DNA from: Nemania diffusa
Lineage: Eukaryota > Ascomycota > Sordariomycetes > Xylariales > Xylariaceae
Direction: 5' to 3'
NCBI GenBank assembly: GCA_038501195.1
Contig: JBBPUQ010000005.1
Location: 4,340,001-4,404,000 of the forward strand
Length of the DNA stretch: 64,000 nucleotides
In this document: piece after piece, positions 45,201 through 57,725 of the stretch
How the letters are laid out: every line of letters begins with the position of its first letter
Numbering within the stretch: position 1 is the first letter of the stretch
The notes under the pieces: model-generated
The model's database searches: none
What the model saw: only the letters and a program-made list of their open reading frames with translations
Told to the model about the DNA's origin: nothing
Made by a program: the position numbers and the translations under genes

Positions 45201-48129
45201 ATGATCGACCCGGAAAACCTGCGTACGGCGTCGCTGTACATCAACAACCAGCTCCTGTCCCGCGGCCTACTACGCGATGGCCAGAGCATCGACTTTGCCA
45301 ACCCTGAAGAGAGCGAAGGCGGTATCGAGGCTGCTATGGGGTGCATCATCAGCGTCGTGAATGATCTGATCCTGAGACGGGATGTACGTGTTTTCCCCTC
45401 CTCACCCATTGTCATTTTTTTGGATAGCACAGCAGGCTGACGCGAGCTCCCCCGCGCCACAGCGCGACGCCGAACACCGCGAATCCCTCTCCTCGACCCT
45501 CCGCGCGCTGCGCGCCGACGTCCAGCGCCAGACCACCGAGGCCGCCCGCCAGACGGAGAAGCTGAGCGACACGCAGCGCCGCCTGGACATCGCCGAGGCC
45601 ACGGAGCGGGCGCTGCGAACGCAGCTCAAGAGCGCTGAGCTGGGCATCCATAAGCTCAAGGAGGAGATGGCGCGGATGAAGGCGCTCGTGGCGCAGGCGC
45701 GCGGCGCGTGCGCGAACGAGGTCCGCAAGCGGGACCGCCAGATCGACAGCTTGAAGAAGGCCGTTGCGGACGGCGGGCGGGTGCGCGGGGGCGGCAGGAG
45801 CCGCGACGTCGTGACCATCTGCGTCACGGGCGAGTTCGATGGCGAGGGGGAAGGCGGCGGCATGCCGGTGGGCGCGACCGAGGACGCCGGGTATAGCCTG
45901 CGCATGGAGACGACGGGGTTCCTCACGGAGCTGGTCAAGGGGCTGAGTGAGGAGAACGAGGGGCTGCTGGCGCTTGTCAAGCGCACGGTTGATGGGCTGC
46001 GCGAGATGAGCGGGCTCGATCGGAATGCGGAGCGGAGCCGTGGCGCCCAGGACGAGCTCGTCATGCAGATGCAGCAGAAATCTGCGGAGGAGCTCGCGGC
46101 GGAGCTTGAGGCTATAGTTGAGCACTTGAGGTCGATCCTTACGAACCCGTCCTTCGTGCCGATAGAGGAGGTCGAAGTCCGGGATGAGGCTATTGGCCGG
46201 CTGCGGGCGGGTCTGGAGACTATGGAGGCACGGTGGAAGGATGCGGTGCATATGATGGATGGATGGCGGAGGCGGATGGTCGCGAGCGGTAAGGCTGTTG
46301 ATGTGGAGGATCTGCAGATGGGGCTGAGATTGAGTCCCGTCCGCGTTCGCGATGTTGAGGAGACTGCGAACGTGGAACCCATGAGACTGTCATGCGTTCA
46401 GGAAGAGGAAGAGGAAGGATATGAAGAAGAGGAGGAGGAGGAAGTGGAGGAGGATGTTGGCCAATACGACGGCCACCAGGACAAGGAGCCTGAACCACTG
46501 CGTTCCCATTCACAGAGTCCCGCTGAGTCTCTTCGCTTGGTTCCTGCTCCTAGCTACAACGTAGAAGAGCTCGGTGACGATTCGGATTCGGACTCTAGCA
46601 TCTTCCAAGACGATATCGACATGGATGACCTCGACGTGGAAGAGCCTAACGTGCAAATCCTGCAGATCTCCACAGCAGACTCAATGGACTCCTCCCCGCT
46701 GCCAGAACCCCCTCAGATCAGCCCCCTGAAAGACTCGTATTCTTCCGGGAACCGGGGCGCCACCCATAACCGGAAGCGAGCTGGGGATTTCACCACTATC
46801 GCTGAGGAGAATACCAGTGACCTGGTAACGGGCGGAGAGAAGAAAGTACCGGCTTCTTCCTCGCATGTCAGCAAGCCGACGTCGCCCAGCCAGAAGTCGA
46901 GACCGTCGTCTCCCCCGCGGGAGGACGAAGACGCGCTGCCGAGCTACACTGCCTCATATGACAGCCCCTTGTTCGGTAAGTCGGGCGAGAGGCCCTCGCA
47001 GGCGCAGCTGGGCCGCAAGTTGTTCTCCAAACCGCCGGGCCAGACCTCGGAGAAACGCCCGCGGTCCGTCGGGGCTAGGATTAGTCCCAACCAGAGCCGA
47101 GACGGCAAGGAGTCTCCGCCACTGGCCCGCACCACGCGGTCGAGCGGGAGGAAATCGCCCAAGACGTCGCCGGCGGCTAGCCAGGCGGCGGCGCAAGCGA
47201 CTCAACGCATGGTGAGGGGTGTTGAGGTTGATGTTGCTTCTATGAACGCTCCTATTGCCGCTGCTGCTGCCTCGCCTCCTATATCTACGACTACCTCTAT
47301 TTCTACACGAACTACAACTCAGCAGAGACAAGCAGTAGAATCTGCAACTCAGAACACGTCTGCTAACTCGTCGTCGTCGTCATCGTCGTCGTCTGCGGCG
47401 GACACCAAGTACCGTAACCGCTCTCCGGTCCGCCCCACGCAACCTACCCCTGCTGCTCCCCCTTCTACATCCGGCGGTGGCGGCGGCTCCCGCCTGCCGC
47501 GCCGTAATGCCCAGCAGCAACAGAGCCCACTGAACATGGCCACCATCGCGGCGAAGCTCGCGGCGTCGGAGCGCGAGGCGGACGCTGCGCGCGTTAGGGC
47601 TAAGCTTAAGGCTGTGAGGAGGAGTCGGCGGATTAGCGGGATGGCGGAGAAAGCAGTGCAGGAACAAGAGGCACAAGAACAAGTGCAGGAGAAGAAACAG
47701 ACGCCGAAACAGGAACGCACGAAAGCACGCACAGAGAAATACGTTCAAGCACCGCCTGCGGAGATACCGGAGCAGCAAGAGGAGGAACAGTACCAACACC
47801 CCTACCCCGGAACCATAGCCGCAGCCGAAGAAGACGTCGATCCCGTCAAGAAAGATCGGAATCCCAGCCCCGTGAAGAAGAGAGGACCTAGACGCCGCTG
47901 GAGCCGCGGGTACGCGGGCCCTGAGGATGTTGATGAGCTTGCTGCGCTCCCGGGCGAGGAGAAAGAGGAGGAGAGCGATAGGATGGAGATGGGGATTCGC
48001 TTGGTTAAGCGGAGAGCTGGCAGGCGCACGAGTAAAGTCGCTTCGAGAAGACGGAGCACGCTTAGTCCTTGGGAACTGCAGGGGCTTATTTCGGGGAATG
48101 TTGGGGGGGTTGAGAGTCCGGCTAGGTGA
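45201..48129 (+). CDS. Msd1/SSX2IP-like (afadin/alpha-actinin-binding domain) microtubule-anchoring protein
   Basis: Exons 45201-45383 and about 45433-48129 give roughly 959 residues. The 49-nt intron begins GTACGT and ends at one of two neighbouring CAGs. The first exon, with NLRTASLYINNQLLSRGLL, followed by a long coiled coil (about 65-290), fits the ADIP domain family. Its fungal members are Msd1 in fission yeast and the NIMA-interacting TINA of Aspergillus. These sit at spindle-pole bodies and anchor microtubule minus ends. The rest is disordered: acidic Glu/Asp runs near 400, Ser/Pro/Lys-rich stretches with many S/T-P sites, and a Gln/Glu-rich segment, consistent with mitotic phosphorylation. 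Two large opposite-strand open frames are codon-bias shadows. Confidence 0.75.
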
Positions 48130-48998
48130 AGTGGCTGGCGGGCCTGGGATTTGATATGAATGAGACGACGAGGTTTGGGTGCGGTTGGTGGTTTGGTCGT
48201 TAGCCAGCATAATTTGGTGCTGTCGGTTGGCATGGTCAGTCGGTTGGCGCGGGTCCCAAAATTGGTGCATCACATCTCCCTACTTTCCTTTCTGTTTGAG
48301 CATCCCATCTCTCTTCTGCTGTGTCAGTGGAGAGGGAATGTTGGATCGCGCTGGGTTGCTGGTTACATGCATGCTACATGTATTCCACATGTACACATAC
48401 CTACACCCACACATATGAGTGAGCGGACGAACATACACGCGGGCGGGCGCGTGGTATTCGTTCATGATTCATGATATTATGATGGTTTCTTTTGTTGGAT
48501 TACATACTTACTTGCTCTACTACATACTTAGGTACATACCTATCTTCATTTGTTTCATGGCTTCGGTGTTTTGTGCACAGCATTACTTGAGTATTTCGTT
48601 TACAGTTTACACCTTGCGTAGAAATGGCGATGTTATATTGGATGCCTAATGTAGTTCGCTCCCGGTCTCGTTGGAAAAATGATATTTATTCATTTGGTGA
48701 GGTATCTTGAATATGGCGAACCTGCCAAACCCATGCTCCATGCTCCATGCTCCATCGCTCATACAGAAATAAACAAATCAGATAGACTGAACTCCGTATC
48801 TACTCGGCCTCGCCGATTTTTGTCTAGCACTTCTAGGATTATCGTCGTAAGTCTAGCCGGTAGTTTTCCTGCTTTTCAGTCATTCACCCATGAAGAGCGC
48901 CCAGGCCATGCTTTTCAAAGCCATCTTTCTTCCCAAGACCTTCCCCTGTCCAGAAAGATCCAGGCGCCGCATCAGCTCCCTCCCTCCCGCCGAGCCTC
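48130..48998. other. Convergent 3' region
   Basis: 3' flanks of the Msd1-like gene and the Pof3/Dia2-like gene. It contains a short (CATGCTC)3 tandem at 48732-48752. No gene is seen. Confidence 0.55.
48732..48752 (+). repeat. 7-bp tandem repeat, three units
   Basis: CATGCTC repeated three times in perfect register. Confidence 0.85.
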
Positions 48999-51356
48999 TC
49001 AATAAAACTCCTTGTACTGCTCATCAGGCAGATACATAGGCAGATTCGTAACATAGTCCCCCTCAATAATGCTCGCGCCATACTTCTCGCGCGCCCACTC
49101 GCGCACCTCGCGCCGCAGGTGGTACCCCCCGCGGTAGTACACGGTGCGCACGCCGCGGCGGACGGCGGCGGCCAGCGCGGCGTCGCTGACGGGCTCGCGC
49201 GCCACGTCCAGCCCCTCGACGCCCGGGAAGCGCTCCAGCAGGTCCGCGAGCGCCGCGTCTACCGCCATCGGGTCGGTGCCGAATTCAAGGGATAGGCCCT
49301 TCACGCCCAGGAAGCGCAGGGACGCGCTGCGCAGCCAGGGGGGGTGCGGGCGCGGGAACATCATGCCCAGCTCACGCAGCGCGCCGGAGGCGAGGCTGGG
49401 GCGCACCCAGCGCTGGAGGTAGCCTGGCCAGGAGGAAGTGGAGGCGTCGGCGCCGGCGCCGGCGCGCCCGCTCGGCACGCGGTCGCGGAGGGTGAACTTG
49501 CGCAGGTTCTGGGGCGAGGGGTAGGTATCCGGGTGCGAGAAGAAGGGGCCGGAGAGGAAGGCGAAGATGTGGTCGCAGTGCATGAGGTGTAACTCTTCGA
49601 TATCTGAGGGTAAAGGGAAGGGCGCGTGCGCGATGCGCTGCCAGCCGACTTCTTGGCCTACGAAAAGCCGCTTTAGGTGTGGCCAGGGGTTCTCTGGGTG
49701 TTCGATTTCCTCGCGGAAGGTTACGTAGACGCCTTCTAGCCATACTTCTTCTACGTTTGGGGAGGTGTGCATGAACGAGGACTACGCGGAGGGGTGAGTT
49801 GGTGGGCGGAGGGAGGGAGGGAAGGGGACTCACGATGTTGAGAACCGCCTTCTCCTTGTGCGGGCGGCCGCCGAGGCGCAGGGTCCGCAGGCGGCGCAGC
49901 ACGGGCCAGGCGGCGACCTCGGCGCCGGCGACGCGGTGCGCGAAGCGGCTGGGAAAATTGAGGAGGGTGAGCTCGCGCAGCGTCGCGGCGGACGCGGCGA
50001 CGGCCTTGTGGACGAACTCGAGCATGAAGGGCGCGTGGAAGCCGAGGTACAGGCTCGTGAGCTGCGGCGCGCAGAGCCGGATCGCGTTGCTGACCGTCAG
50101 CAGCTCCAGCTCGCGCGAGGCCTGCAGCTTGAGCACCGCCAGGCTGCGGCACGACAGGGCGATCCACCGGAACGTGTTCGAGTCCACGCCGAACTGCCGG
50201 CAGTCCTGGATCACGAGCTCGGTCACGTGGGAGCCGGAGTAGGTCGCGTATTTCTGCAGCTGGGCTGGGCGCACGGGCTTCGTGCAGCGGGTGAAGTGCT
50301 GGATGCGCCAGAGGGACTGGATTGTCTTGTCTTTGGTGGTGAGGAGATTTTTCCAGCTTTTTGATACTCTCAAGCAATTACTAGTAGTTTTATGATTAGC
50401 AGTCTGTTAACGGTGGTTTAGAAAAATGCATGTTTACCACAGGGACCGGAAATCCAAATTCTTAAAAATCATGGCGACGAGTTCCAGGGGCATGAGTGGA
50501 AGAGGGTCCGTGGCAACGGCGGGGTTCCTGATCTTGTCTTTCATTTGACGCAAAGTCTATACAGAGTAATTTAGTGAGCGGCTGAGTGAGTATTCGCGTT
50601 CTGTAGTGACACTTACGGGGAGAAGAGGGTGAGAAGGGTTCTTCTTACCCACCAGCTCGATCCCTTGTTGGTATGTTTGAAAGGCATGACGATATGAGCG
50701 TTGGAGGCGCAGAACCCTCCCAAGGCGAAGAAAACCCTTCAAGGTTCATAGTTAGAAATCATGTTTGATAACTCGTAGTCTGTCCTGACCATAGTACGGG
50801 TAGGAAACGATATTATATACCTTGGGCTCGCGAGGTGCTAGATTGATCATGGCTTCGGCGATGACGATAGCCGTGTCCATGTGGCGCTTAGCCTCATAGA
50901 CAGCGGCGAGTCCATCCAAAGCATCGATGTGGTCGGCATTTCTGCAACGGACATCAGCCTTTGCAGAGCAGATGCACTTCTTTCTAAGCTCAGCCTCGAC
51001 GGCGCTGTTTGCAATCGCAGACACTAGAGATTTGCAGCAGCAGGGAGTGGCTCTGACTTGCACTCCACATGCGCAGGAGTTTGTTATCTAATCATTTTGA
51101 ACGTTAGTGAGAAATCCAATTATGAATCATAAATGAGCATGGACATGGATATGAGCATGGATATGAACATGCTATGACGATGATTATGAGGAGGAGGAGG
51201 AGGAGAGGGTGAGTGAAGAGACATTGTGTGGAGAATGATAAGTTGACTGACCTGCTTGAAGACGGCCGTCGCTTTAGGATACTGCTTATCATTATAATAA
51301 GCCCTTGCCTTTGCGAGACTCGTGGCAAGCACATCGGGATCGATGGTCGATGCCAT
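48999..51356 (-). CDS. TPR/F-box/LRR protein, Pof3/Dia2-like SCF substrate receptor
   Basis: Six minus-strand exons fit in phase: 51356-51252, 51087-50821, 50736-50617, 50556-50438, 50380-49834 and 49781-48999, giving 646 residues. Several introns show CTAAC branch sites. The N-terminal about 165 residues contain TPR-like helices (ARAYYNDKQYPKATAVF, HIDALDGLAAVYEAK, GRVLRLQRSYRHAFQTY). An F-box follows (LPLMPLELVAMIFKNLDFRSL, then LRVSKSWKNLL), and then leucine-rich repeats to the end. TPR, F-box and LRR in this order is the build of Pof3 (fission yeast) and Dia2 (budding yeast). These are SCF subunits acting at replication forks and in genome stability, including removal of the CMG helicase. 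A C-rich stretch at about 36-70, within exon 2 and between TPR blocks, is unusual and could mean the exon 2 acceptor lies further in. Confidence 0.88.
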
Positions 51357-52628
51357 GATGAATGATGGCCGGCGACGATGGTTGCGATGAGACAGGAGAT
51401 GGACAAGTACTTCATAACAGCTCGAGTTGGAATATATTTGGAGGTCAATTAATGAATGGCAAATGCTATGATAGAGGTCTCTAGCTACTGGTACAGTTCA
51501 CAGGCACTGTACGAGTGTGCTGAGGTTGCACTACAGTGTGGGGCCATCATGTGTCACTGTGTCTACGCTAAGCACTTTCTCTAGCCAGTTTCACTTACAC
51601 GCGTCCTACTAGATCAATCGTTGTGCACAACTCAAACGCTGGCTAGCAGTTGCACTTGAAATATATGTAGGCCATTTGCCGTTGTGAAGAGTATTGTAAC
51701 TTACACTAGAGATTCTAAAAACTTTATATGCCCACGTCTTTAGATAAGATATGATGATGTCAGCTCACCCTTGCCGATCGTCCCAAAACGTCAATCTTCA
51801 CCTCAACTCTATCTACACTAGACTGTCCATTTATCTAGGGGTTAACCTAATAAGCGAATCTGTATTCTCATTCGCATCTTCGTCGATTTGGGTCATCTGA
51901 TGTTCATCTCCGCCCTCCCCGAGTTGTACGGTGTGACGTAGGCATTCGGACAGATCAATCTACTAGATATCTGCCCGAATGAGAGACAAAAACACCTTTC
52001 AATCGATAGGTAAGGCCGAGCAAGCACGCAGTCGTTCTACTCAGTCTGCTATCTAGACTATCTAGACTGTAAACTGTAATTGAACAAGCTAGTCCTCGCA
52101 AACATCCACAGTCCACCATATGTCAAAGAAAACATGCATATACATACATCTTCGTGTGTGAAATTACTAGACTAAGCTCTAGGTTTAACTGCGTATCATC
52201 GTCCACTCACCTGCCCAATTCACCTTTTGGAGTCTCTGCATGACGGACATCGGCCTACATCTCTAGGGAGAGAGATAAGGACCCACGTTGATATATGCAC
52301 TTCCCCCGCGCCCCGATACTCGTTCAAGCACGACTGTAGCAACGCTTGGGTTGGTGAGCCATGCAAGATACGGTACATGATGTAACGTCCTGGCAAGTAT
52401 ACCGACCTTGATTGGCCTAATGGAACAACCTTATCTACTGTATCAAGCCATTCCATCATGCTAGCAACCTACTCCCTAGCTAGCCACGCATAGGTATGCT
52501 ACATATATATATATATATGTTGGCATGTATATAGGTAGGGAGGTTGGCTGTCCTAGACTCTGACTGACGGCTCTCGACCTAAGCACGGCGAGACACTGCA
52601 GGAGTCAGTAGGAAAACACCCATACACA
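51357..52628. other. Divergent intergenic region
   Basis: Upstream of both the Pof3/Dia2-like gene (minus) and the permease gene (plus). No supported gene. It contains an (AT)8 palindrome close to the permease start. Confidence 0.55.
52501..52520. repeat. (AT)8 palindromic microsatellite, possible TATA element
   Basis: An AT dinucleotide run flanked by AC and GT, self-complementary over 20 bp. It lies about 110 bp before the permease ATG at 52629, so it may act as its TATA element. Confidence 0.7.
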
Positions 52629-55059
52629 ATGGCGCACGTGCCCGACGATACGAAAATGGCGAATGACACGCAGCCAGCAATGGAGATTGCTCATTACCAG
52701 AACACCGATTCTGAGAAAGGCGCGCGTCCGGAATCTAGCGAAAAAGCAAGCGTTCTGGAGTGCGATGTACAAGATGTAACCGGTGCGTCGGCAGAACCAT
52801 AACCATTACACAGGTTTGCTGACGACATGGCAGTGCCGGAGTACTCCGACGAGGAGTACAAGAAGCTCAAGAGGCGGATTGATCGATATTTGCTTCCGCT
52901 CATGTGGCTCTGCTACGGCATCCAACAGACGGACAAGACGTCGCTTGGGATCCAGGCGACTTTCGGCCTTAGGGAGGTAGAGTTCTCCCTTCACAGCTTG
53001 CATCCTGTTTGTCACGGGAGTATGGTTCCACTGATTCCGGCACGGGACGTTTAATAGGACACTGGGCTCGTCGGACAGCAGTACCCGTGGCTGACCACGA
53101 TATTCTACCTCACGTACTTGGTGTTCGAATTCCCGTCCAACTTCATCCTGCAGAGATATCTGATGGGCCGCACGCTCTCATGCTACATGATCGTCTGGGG
53201 CGTCATCGTCCTCAGCATCGGATTCGCTAAGAACTTCACTCATCTGATCGTCTTGCGGGCGCTCCAGGGGGTGTTTGAAGTGAGTGAGCTACATAGAGGC
53301 TCTGCGACTAAGACGACACGGCAGAGAGGCTGATTGCTGACTTAGTGCTGTATCTCGCCTGGGTTTATCCTCATCATCGGATCATGGTAATCTCCATCTT
53401 AGCAGGCACCACGTAGCAGCTGCTGCTGCACGCGCGCACAGAGCGGCTGACACATACTCTCTCTGCAAGGTACACCACTCGGGAGCACGCGTCGCGGAGC
53501 CTGGTCTTCCAGAGCGCCAACGCTGGCTTCGGCGTCATCTCCAACCTGATCCTGTACGGGATTGGGTCGTCGCAGGCCCTCCACGGTCCCGAGTTCCAGC
53601 CCTGGCGCTACATGTCCTACGTGAGTTCCCTTGGTGACACGCGGGCCCGATTTTCCCTTTCCCGTCAGAAAACCTAGGACATTACAGCGAACACGCGCGC
53701 GCACGCCGTTGAGGTAGCCGAGTCTAATGGTCGTCTTAGTATCTGGGTAGCCTGACGATCCTCACGGGCACCACGTGCCTCTTCCTGCTCGGTACGCCGT
53801 CGGAGGTGAGGTGGCTGTCGCCCGAGCAGAAGAAGATGGCCCATGCGCGCATCATCACCAATAACACCGGGCATGACAGGACGGGGCTCAAGACGTGGAA
53901 GTGGAAGCAGGTCAGGGAGTGTCTGGCCGACCCCTGCGTACGTGGAAGTGTCGTAACCCCAAGTTAGGGGTCCCCTTTTTCTGAGCTAAACTATGTACTT
54001 CAGTTCTGGTTTGCTGGCGCCAATGCCTTCCTGTCGTCCATTCCGAACGGCGGTCTCACGACCTTCAATGCGATCATCAACACCGGGTTTGGTTTTAGTG
54101 AGTGCTCGGCCACACGACCTTTACCTCTTTTCTAATGTAATAGGCTATGCTAACTCCCTGGGAAGCTAACCTGCAGGTGATTCTGTTGGATATCCCTCGT
54201 AATGTCATCTCCGTCGTCTACTTCGTTATCATTGGGATTGTCTGCACCAAGTGGAAGAACCTACGCATGTAAGTTTACCTCTCGTAAATCGTAAAATGTC
54301 GAATGCTATAACGTTGACTAACCGGAAAAAAGGTATTTCATGATGTTCTCCGTGATTCCGCCGTTTATCGGGTTCATCATCCTGTCGCTGCTTCCGAATG
54401 AGCCGCAGTATAAATGGACGAAATGGGGAGGGTAAGTTTCCGATATCATGCACTAGGACTAGTGCCACGTGAGTTAACGCAATGTTTGCCCAGCTATGTC
54501 ATGACTGTGACCTCTGTGATCGGATTGTTCATGGCGTGGACTCTCATCCCTTCTAATATCGCCGGTCGGACCAAGCGTACCGTTACGTCGTCTTTCACGT
54601 TCGTCGGGTATTGTGTTGGTAATATCGTCGGATCGCAGATCTTTAACTACAGAGATGCGGTGAGTGCTCCTTAGCAGTATAAGGGTCCCCTCCCCCCTTT
54701 TCGTGTTTATATTGCGCCAGACTAATGCCCGCTTGCGATCTAGCCGCGATATATTCCCGGCACGACAGGCTGCGCCGTCTCTTTTGCCCTCGAGTTCTTC
54801 GTCATCGTCTTGTGGCGCCTGACGCTCGTGCTCCGGAATCGCCGTCGCGAAAAGAAGCTGCGCGAACAGGGTGTTACGGAGGAGGATAGGATCGCGAAAG
54901 CCAAATTACTGGGCGAGCAGGACTATACTGATTTTGAGAATCCATATGTGAGTTTTTTTGTTTTCTCTGCCCTTTCTGCACTGCTGGCGCTCTTCATCCG
55001 GTACGTGTTTTTTCGCTCGTAAATCTAGGCTGACTTATTAGTTCCGGTACTCGATGTGA
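52629..55059 (+). CDS. Dal5-family (allantoate/anion:cation symporter) MFS permease, 12 exons
   Basis: Exons 52629-52782, 52834-52976, 53058-53279, 53346-53386, 53470-53620, 53740-53937, 54004-54097, 54166-54268, 54333-54431, 54494-54659, 54744-54947 and 55042-55059 sum to exactly 531 codons (530 residues), all GT..AG and in phase. The last exon encodes only FRYSM and the stop, the ending usual in this family. Hallmarks include a charged cytoplasmic N-terminus, RRIDRYLLPLMW at the first helix, DTGLVGQQYPWLTTIFY, PSNFILQRY between helices 2 and 3, and a DFENP tail. Dal5-family carriers import allantoate, ureidosuccinate, nicotinate, pantothenate, biotin or dipeptides with protons at the plasma membrane. 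The substrate here is unknown. The neighbouring nucleoside hydrolase suggests, but does not prove, a nucleobase/nitrogen-scavenging context. Confidence 0.93.
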
Positions 55060-56134
55060 GGAGTCCACGGAAGTGATAGGCACGGATATATACGAAGGCA
55101 GATCTAGGCTTATACCGCCGTATCGTCTTACTGATGGTATGCCACTCTTTAATCTTGTTGGCACTGTAGCTTATAAACAGCTGTCGCACTTGGCCACATC
55201 ATTCACCAGTCTCGGATACTAAATTAGGGACGCAATAAACTTATGTTGGGAACCAGGGATGCCAAGCGATATATTTATGACGGGAAAATTGCTGAGTCTT
55301 GTGGAAATCCCCTTAGTAGGTCTTCGCCTAGGGCATGACGACGAAGCTACATCGTTGCAGCACTCTGCACAAGTAAAATAAGTCAAATCTCCAAAGTGTG
55401 GTGTGTGCCTAACTTACGTTCTGTGTTATTTACACGCCTAGATAATTAATGTTAATATAACATGTCTAGCGCCGGTTGTCAAATCATTTGCTCAGCTCTG
55501 TGCCTAGATAATCGATGATACTGATCGAGCCTTCCGGGATCTACCTGCTTGAACGCTGCGGAAGTACAGAAAGAACTCGGCACGACTTGAAGAAGTTGTG
55601 GAAAACTTGTAAAATAATTACGCGAGAGTATAGTACTCTGTGGTACAGTAATATGATATGGGTGTGATGAAAGTACGGAGTAGTTTATCCTGTATATTGT
55701 CAGCGTTAACTAAATAACAAAACTCATTCATCCACGCGTCGAGTTGTATTCCAGATTCTCTAAAAGGACTATTAGAGTTGAGATACGGTGATTCGGCAAA
55801 CGGTAGATTAACTACGGCAGCGGTTGAGGATGAATTACAGAAATACTACGGGTAACTAAATGGAGTGAGTTACGTACACTGTATTTCCACATGACTCGTT
55901 GATTTTCTTCTGTCTGATGATCTATTGAGGGGGGACAGACTGTCAAACACTGACGTGGCGGAGAAACTGAGATGTGAGGAATCGCGGGTGATAAAACGCA
56001 CAGGCCGAGACCCATTGAGCTATACTACATGATAAGATGTCATATATCGTCTCCCTGGTCTCGTTCTCTAGACTGAATTCTCATTATATAATGGTTCTGT
56101 GTGCCTTAGGTTCGAGCCTGCATTGGTGAAGATC
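55060..56134. other. Convergent 3' region
   Basis: 1.1 kb between the permease and the nucleoside hydrolase. No supported gene. It includes a tRNA A-box-like string on the minus strand (56022-56011) without a matching B box. Confidence 0.55.
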
Positions 56135-57725
56135 TTAGCTGCCAAATACTCGTTTGAGAAGTAGTTGACTGAAGATATCTTGACCGGGGGATCCAACACA
56201 TCGATTGATTCGGTTGCCAACCCCGCTTGTCAAGTCATCGGTATTCCCAGGTGCCTCACTAGCATCATCACCGTGCTTTTGCTTCCGATTTCTTTTGCCA
56301 GTCACCAACATTCCTTTTGTCCACTGGCCTGTGGTTTCCACCCTCAGGTCTTCGCCCTCAACGATATCCCAGTTCGGGTTTTCACTATCCATGCAGTACC
56401 AAATAGTCATTGGATCGTGGAGTTGCAGGCTCACGGCATCTCTGGAAATCTCTGGATTCAGTGATCCGACTTTTTCAAATGAGGAGCTCATAAACGCTAG
56501 AACCCATTCTGCCAACGGCGATTTTGCGGCCTGCTGTGGCTTAAGAGATGCTTCGAGTTCGCCGCGAGTGAGCACATGCTTCTCAGTGATATCGAGTGGG
56601 AATACTGTGATATTCAACTGTTTTGAAAGACTCTCTGGGTACGAGGGGAGTAATGGTGGAGGCGAAACGCCCTCCTTCTCGTTCAGAGGTGATGGTGTCG
56701 TAGGAGGCATCGTTGCGTGTGGTGTCGGCGATGTGAGAGCATATACTCGTGCTGCCGCTACAGAGTCTGCATAAATGTTGAACTCAGCAATAGGCGCAGT
56801 TTGATTTCGTATGTTTAGTGAATCTCTGATAGGACCTGGTGCTTGTTTTATAAGCCTGAAAGGCGGCTCGTCGATGTTCGGAACCTGCTTGATATGTGAG
56901 GGAGGTTGATGACTGACTTTACCGGTTTGGTCAATGTTGCCGCCCATCGCCACGATCTCCTTCACTTTCAAGAAGGTTTCCGGATCTTCCGCTGCGGCAA
57001 GCGCGAGGTTCGTCATGGGTCCGATTGCCACAATTGTAATACTGTTAGGTTCATTGTCGCGTAGTAATTTCAGGATTTCCAAATGTGCAGGGGTTTCAGA
57101 TCGTATGAATAGAGAGGCCGTCTTATTCATCTCTTCGGCCATTAGGTCTTGCTCGGGAGCAGATGACTTCTCAGCTACTTCTAAGACGCGATGCCACGTC
57201 TCAGCGGGAGTTAGACGCGGATGCTGTCCAGATTAGTGAATAGCTCGATTCAACCTCGAATATGTGCATACGCTCAATTGGATTCCACTAAGTCCATCTC
57301 GTCTGTCTGAAACCAAAGTGAGCTTTCCGTCAAATTTATTCCGCACGCTAACTTACTATAGAAATCAGCTATCATCGTATTATCAGTGAGTGGATGTTCA
57401 GCGCCCACAGCAACTACAGGCTTCGAGTTTCTTAGTGTTTCGAACCCGGGATTCCGCCCAATGCTTTCTCGCCACGCGATCTCTTTTTCCACGTAGTAAA
57501 ATAGCGAAATGACATTTCGTAAGCAATTTTGTAAGTCAATATTGCCATATGTCACAGAAATGAGTAACACTTCAAGCTCCTCTGGCAGCGATGAGAAAGC
57601 CAGCAGGATTGCTAGAACGTCGTCGATTCCCTACTTAGGAGTTAGTCGGCTCATTGAAAATGTCGAAGGCAATAGGATGAGCAGTTTACTGGGTCGGTAT
57701 CTATAATAATCTTTTGCGGTGACAT
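56135..57725 (-). CDS. Inosine-uridine-preferring nucleoside hydrolase
   Basis: Exons 57725-57690, 57630-57357, 57306-57272 and 57223-56135 give up to 477 residues in phase. The 12-codon first exon supplies the start of the N-terminal motif, and splicing joins DTDP to GIDD, creating the D-T-D-P-G-I-D-D calcium/ribose-binding signature (residues 9-16). Later features are VAIGPMTNLALAA, IVAMGGNID and EFNIYADSVAAARV. The family hydrolyses purine and pyrimidine ribonucleosides to ribose and base. A further in-frame intron is possible in exon 4 between GNIDQTG and DSLNIRNQTAP (GTAAAG..CAGAG), because intact relatives lack the Pro-rich insert that this frame encodes. I could not find a good branch site for it. 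It converges with the Dal5-family permease. Confidence 0.88.

Noticed and set aside
45402..46382. Long minus-strand frames opposite the Msd1-like gene (also 47380-48273)
   Set aside because: Ser/Arg- or Leu/Arg-rich composition set by the coding strand's third-position bias. No motifs and no splice support.
56011..56022. Perfect tRNA A-box-like string on the minus strand
   Set aside because: No B box at the right distance and no cloverleaf could be drawn.
56105..56125. GGTTCGAGCC string resembling a tRNA T-loop
   Set aside because: No matching D-arm, anticodon stem or acceptor stem upstream.
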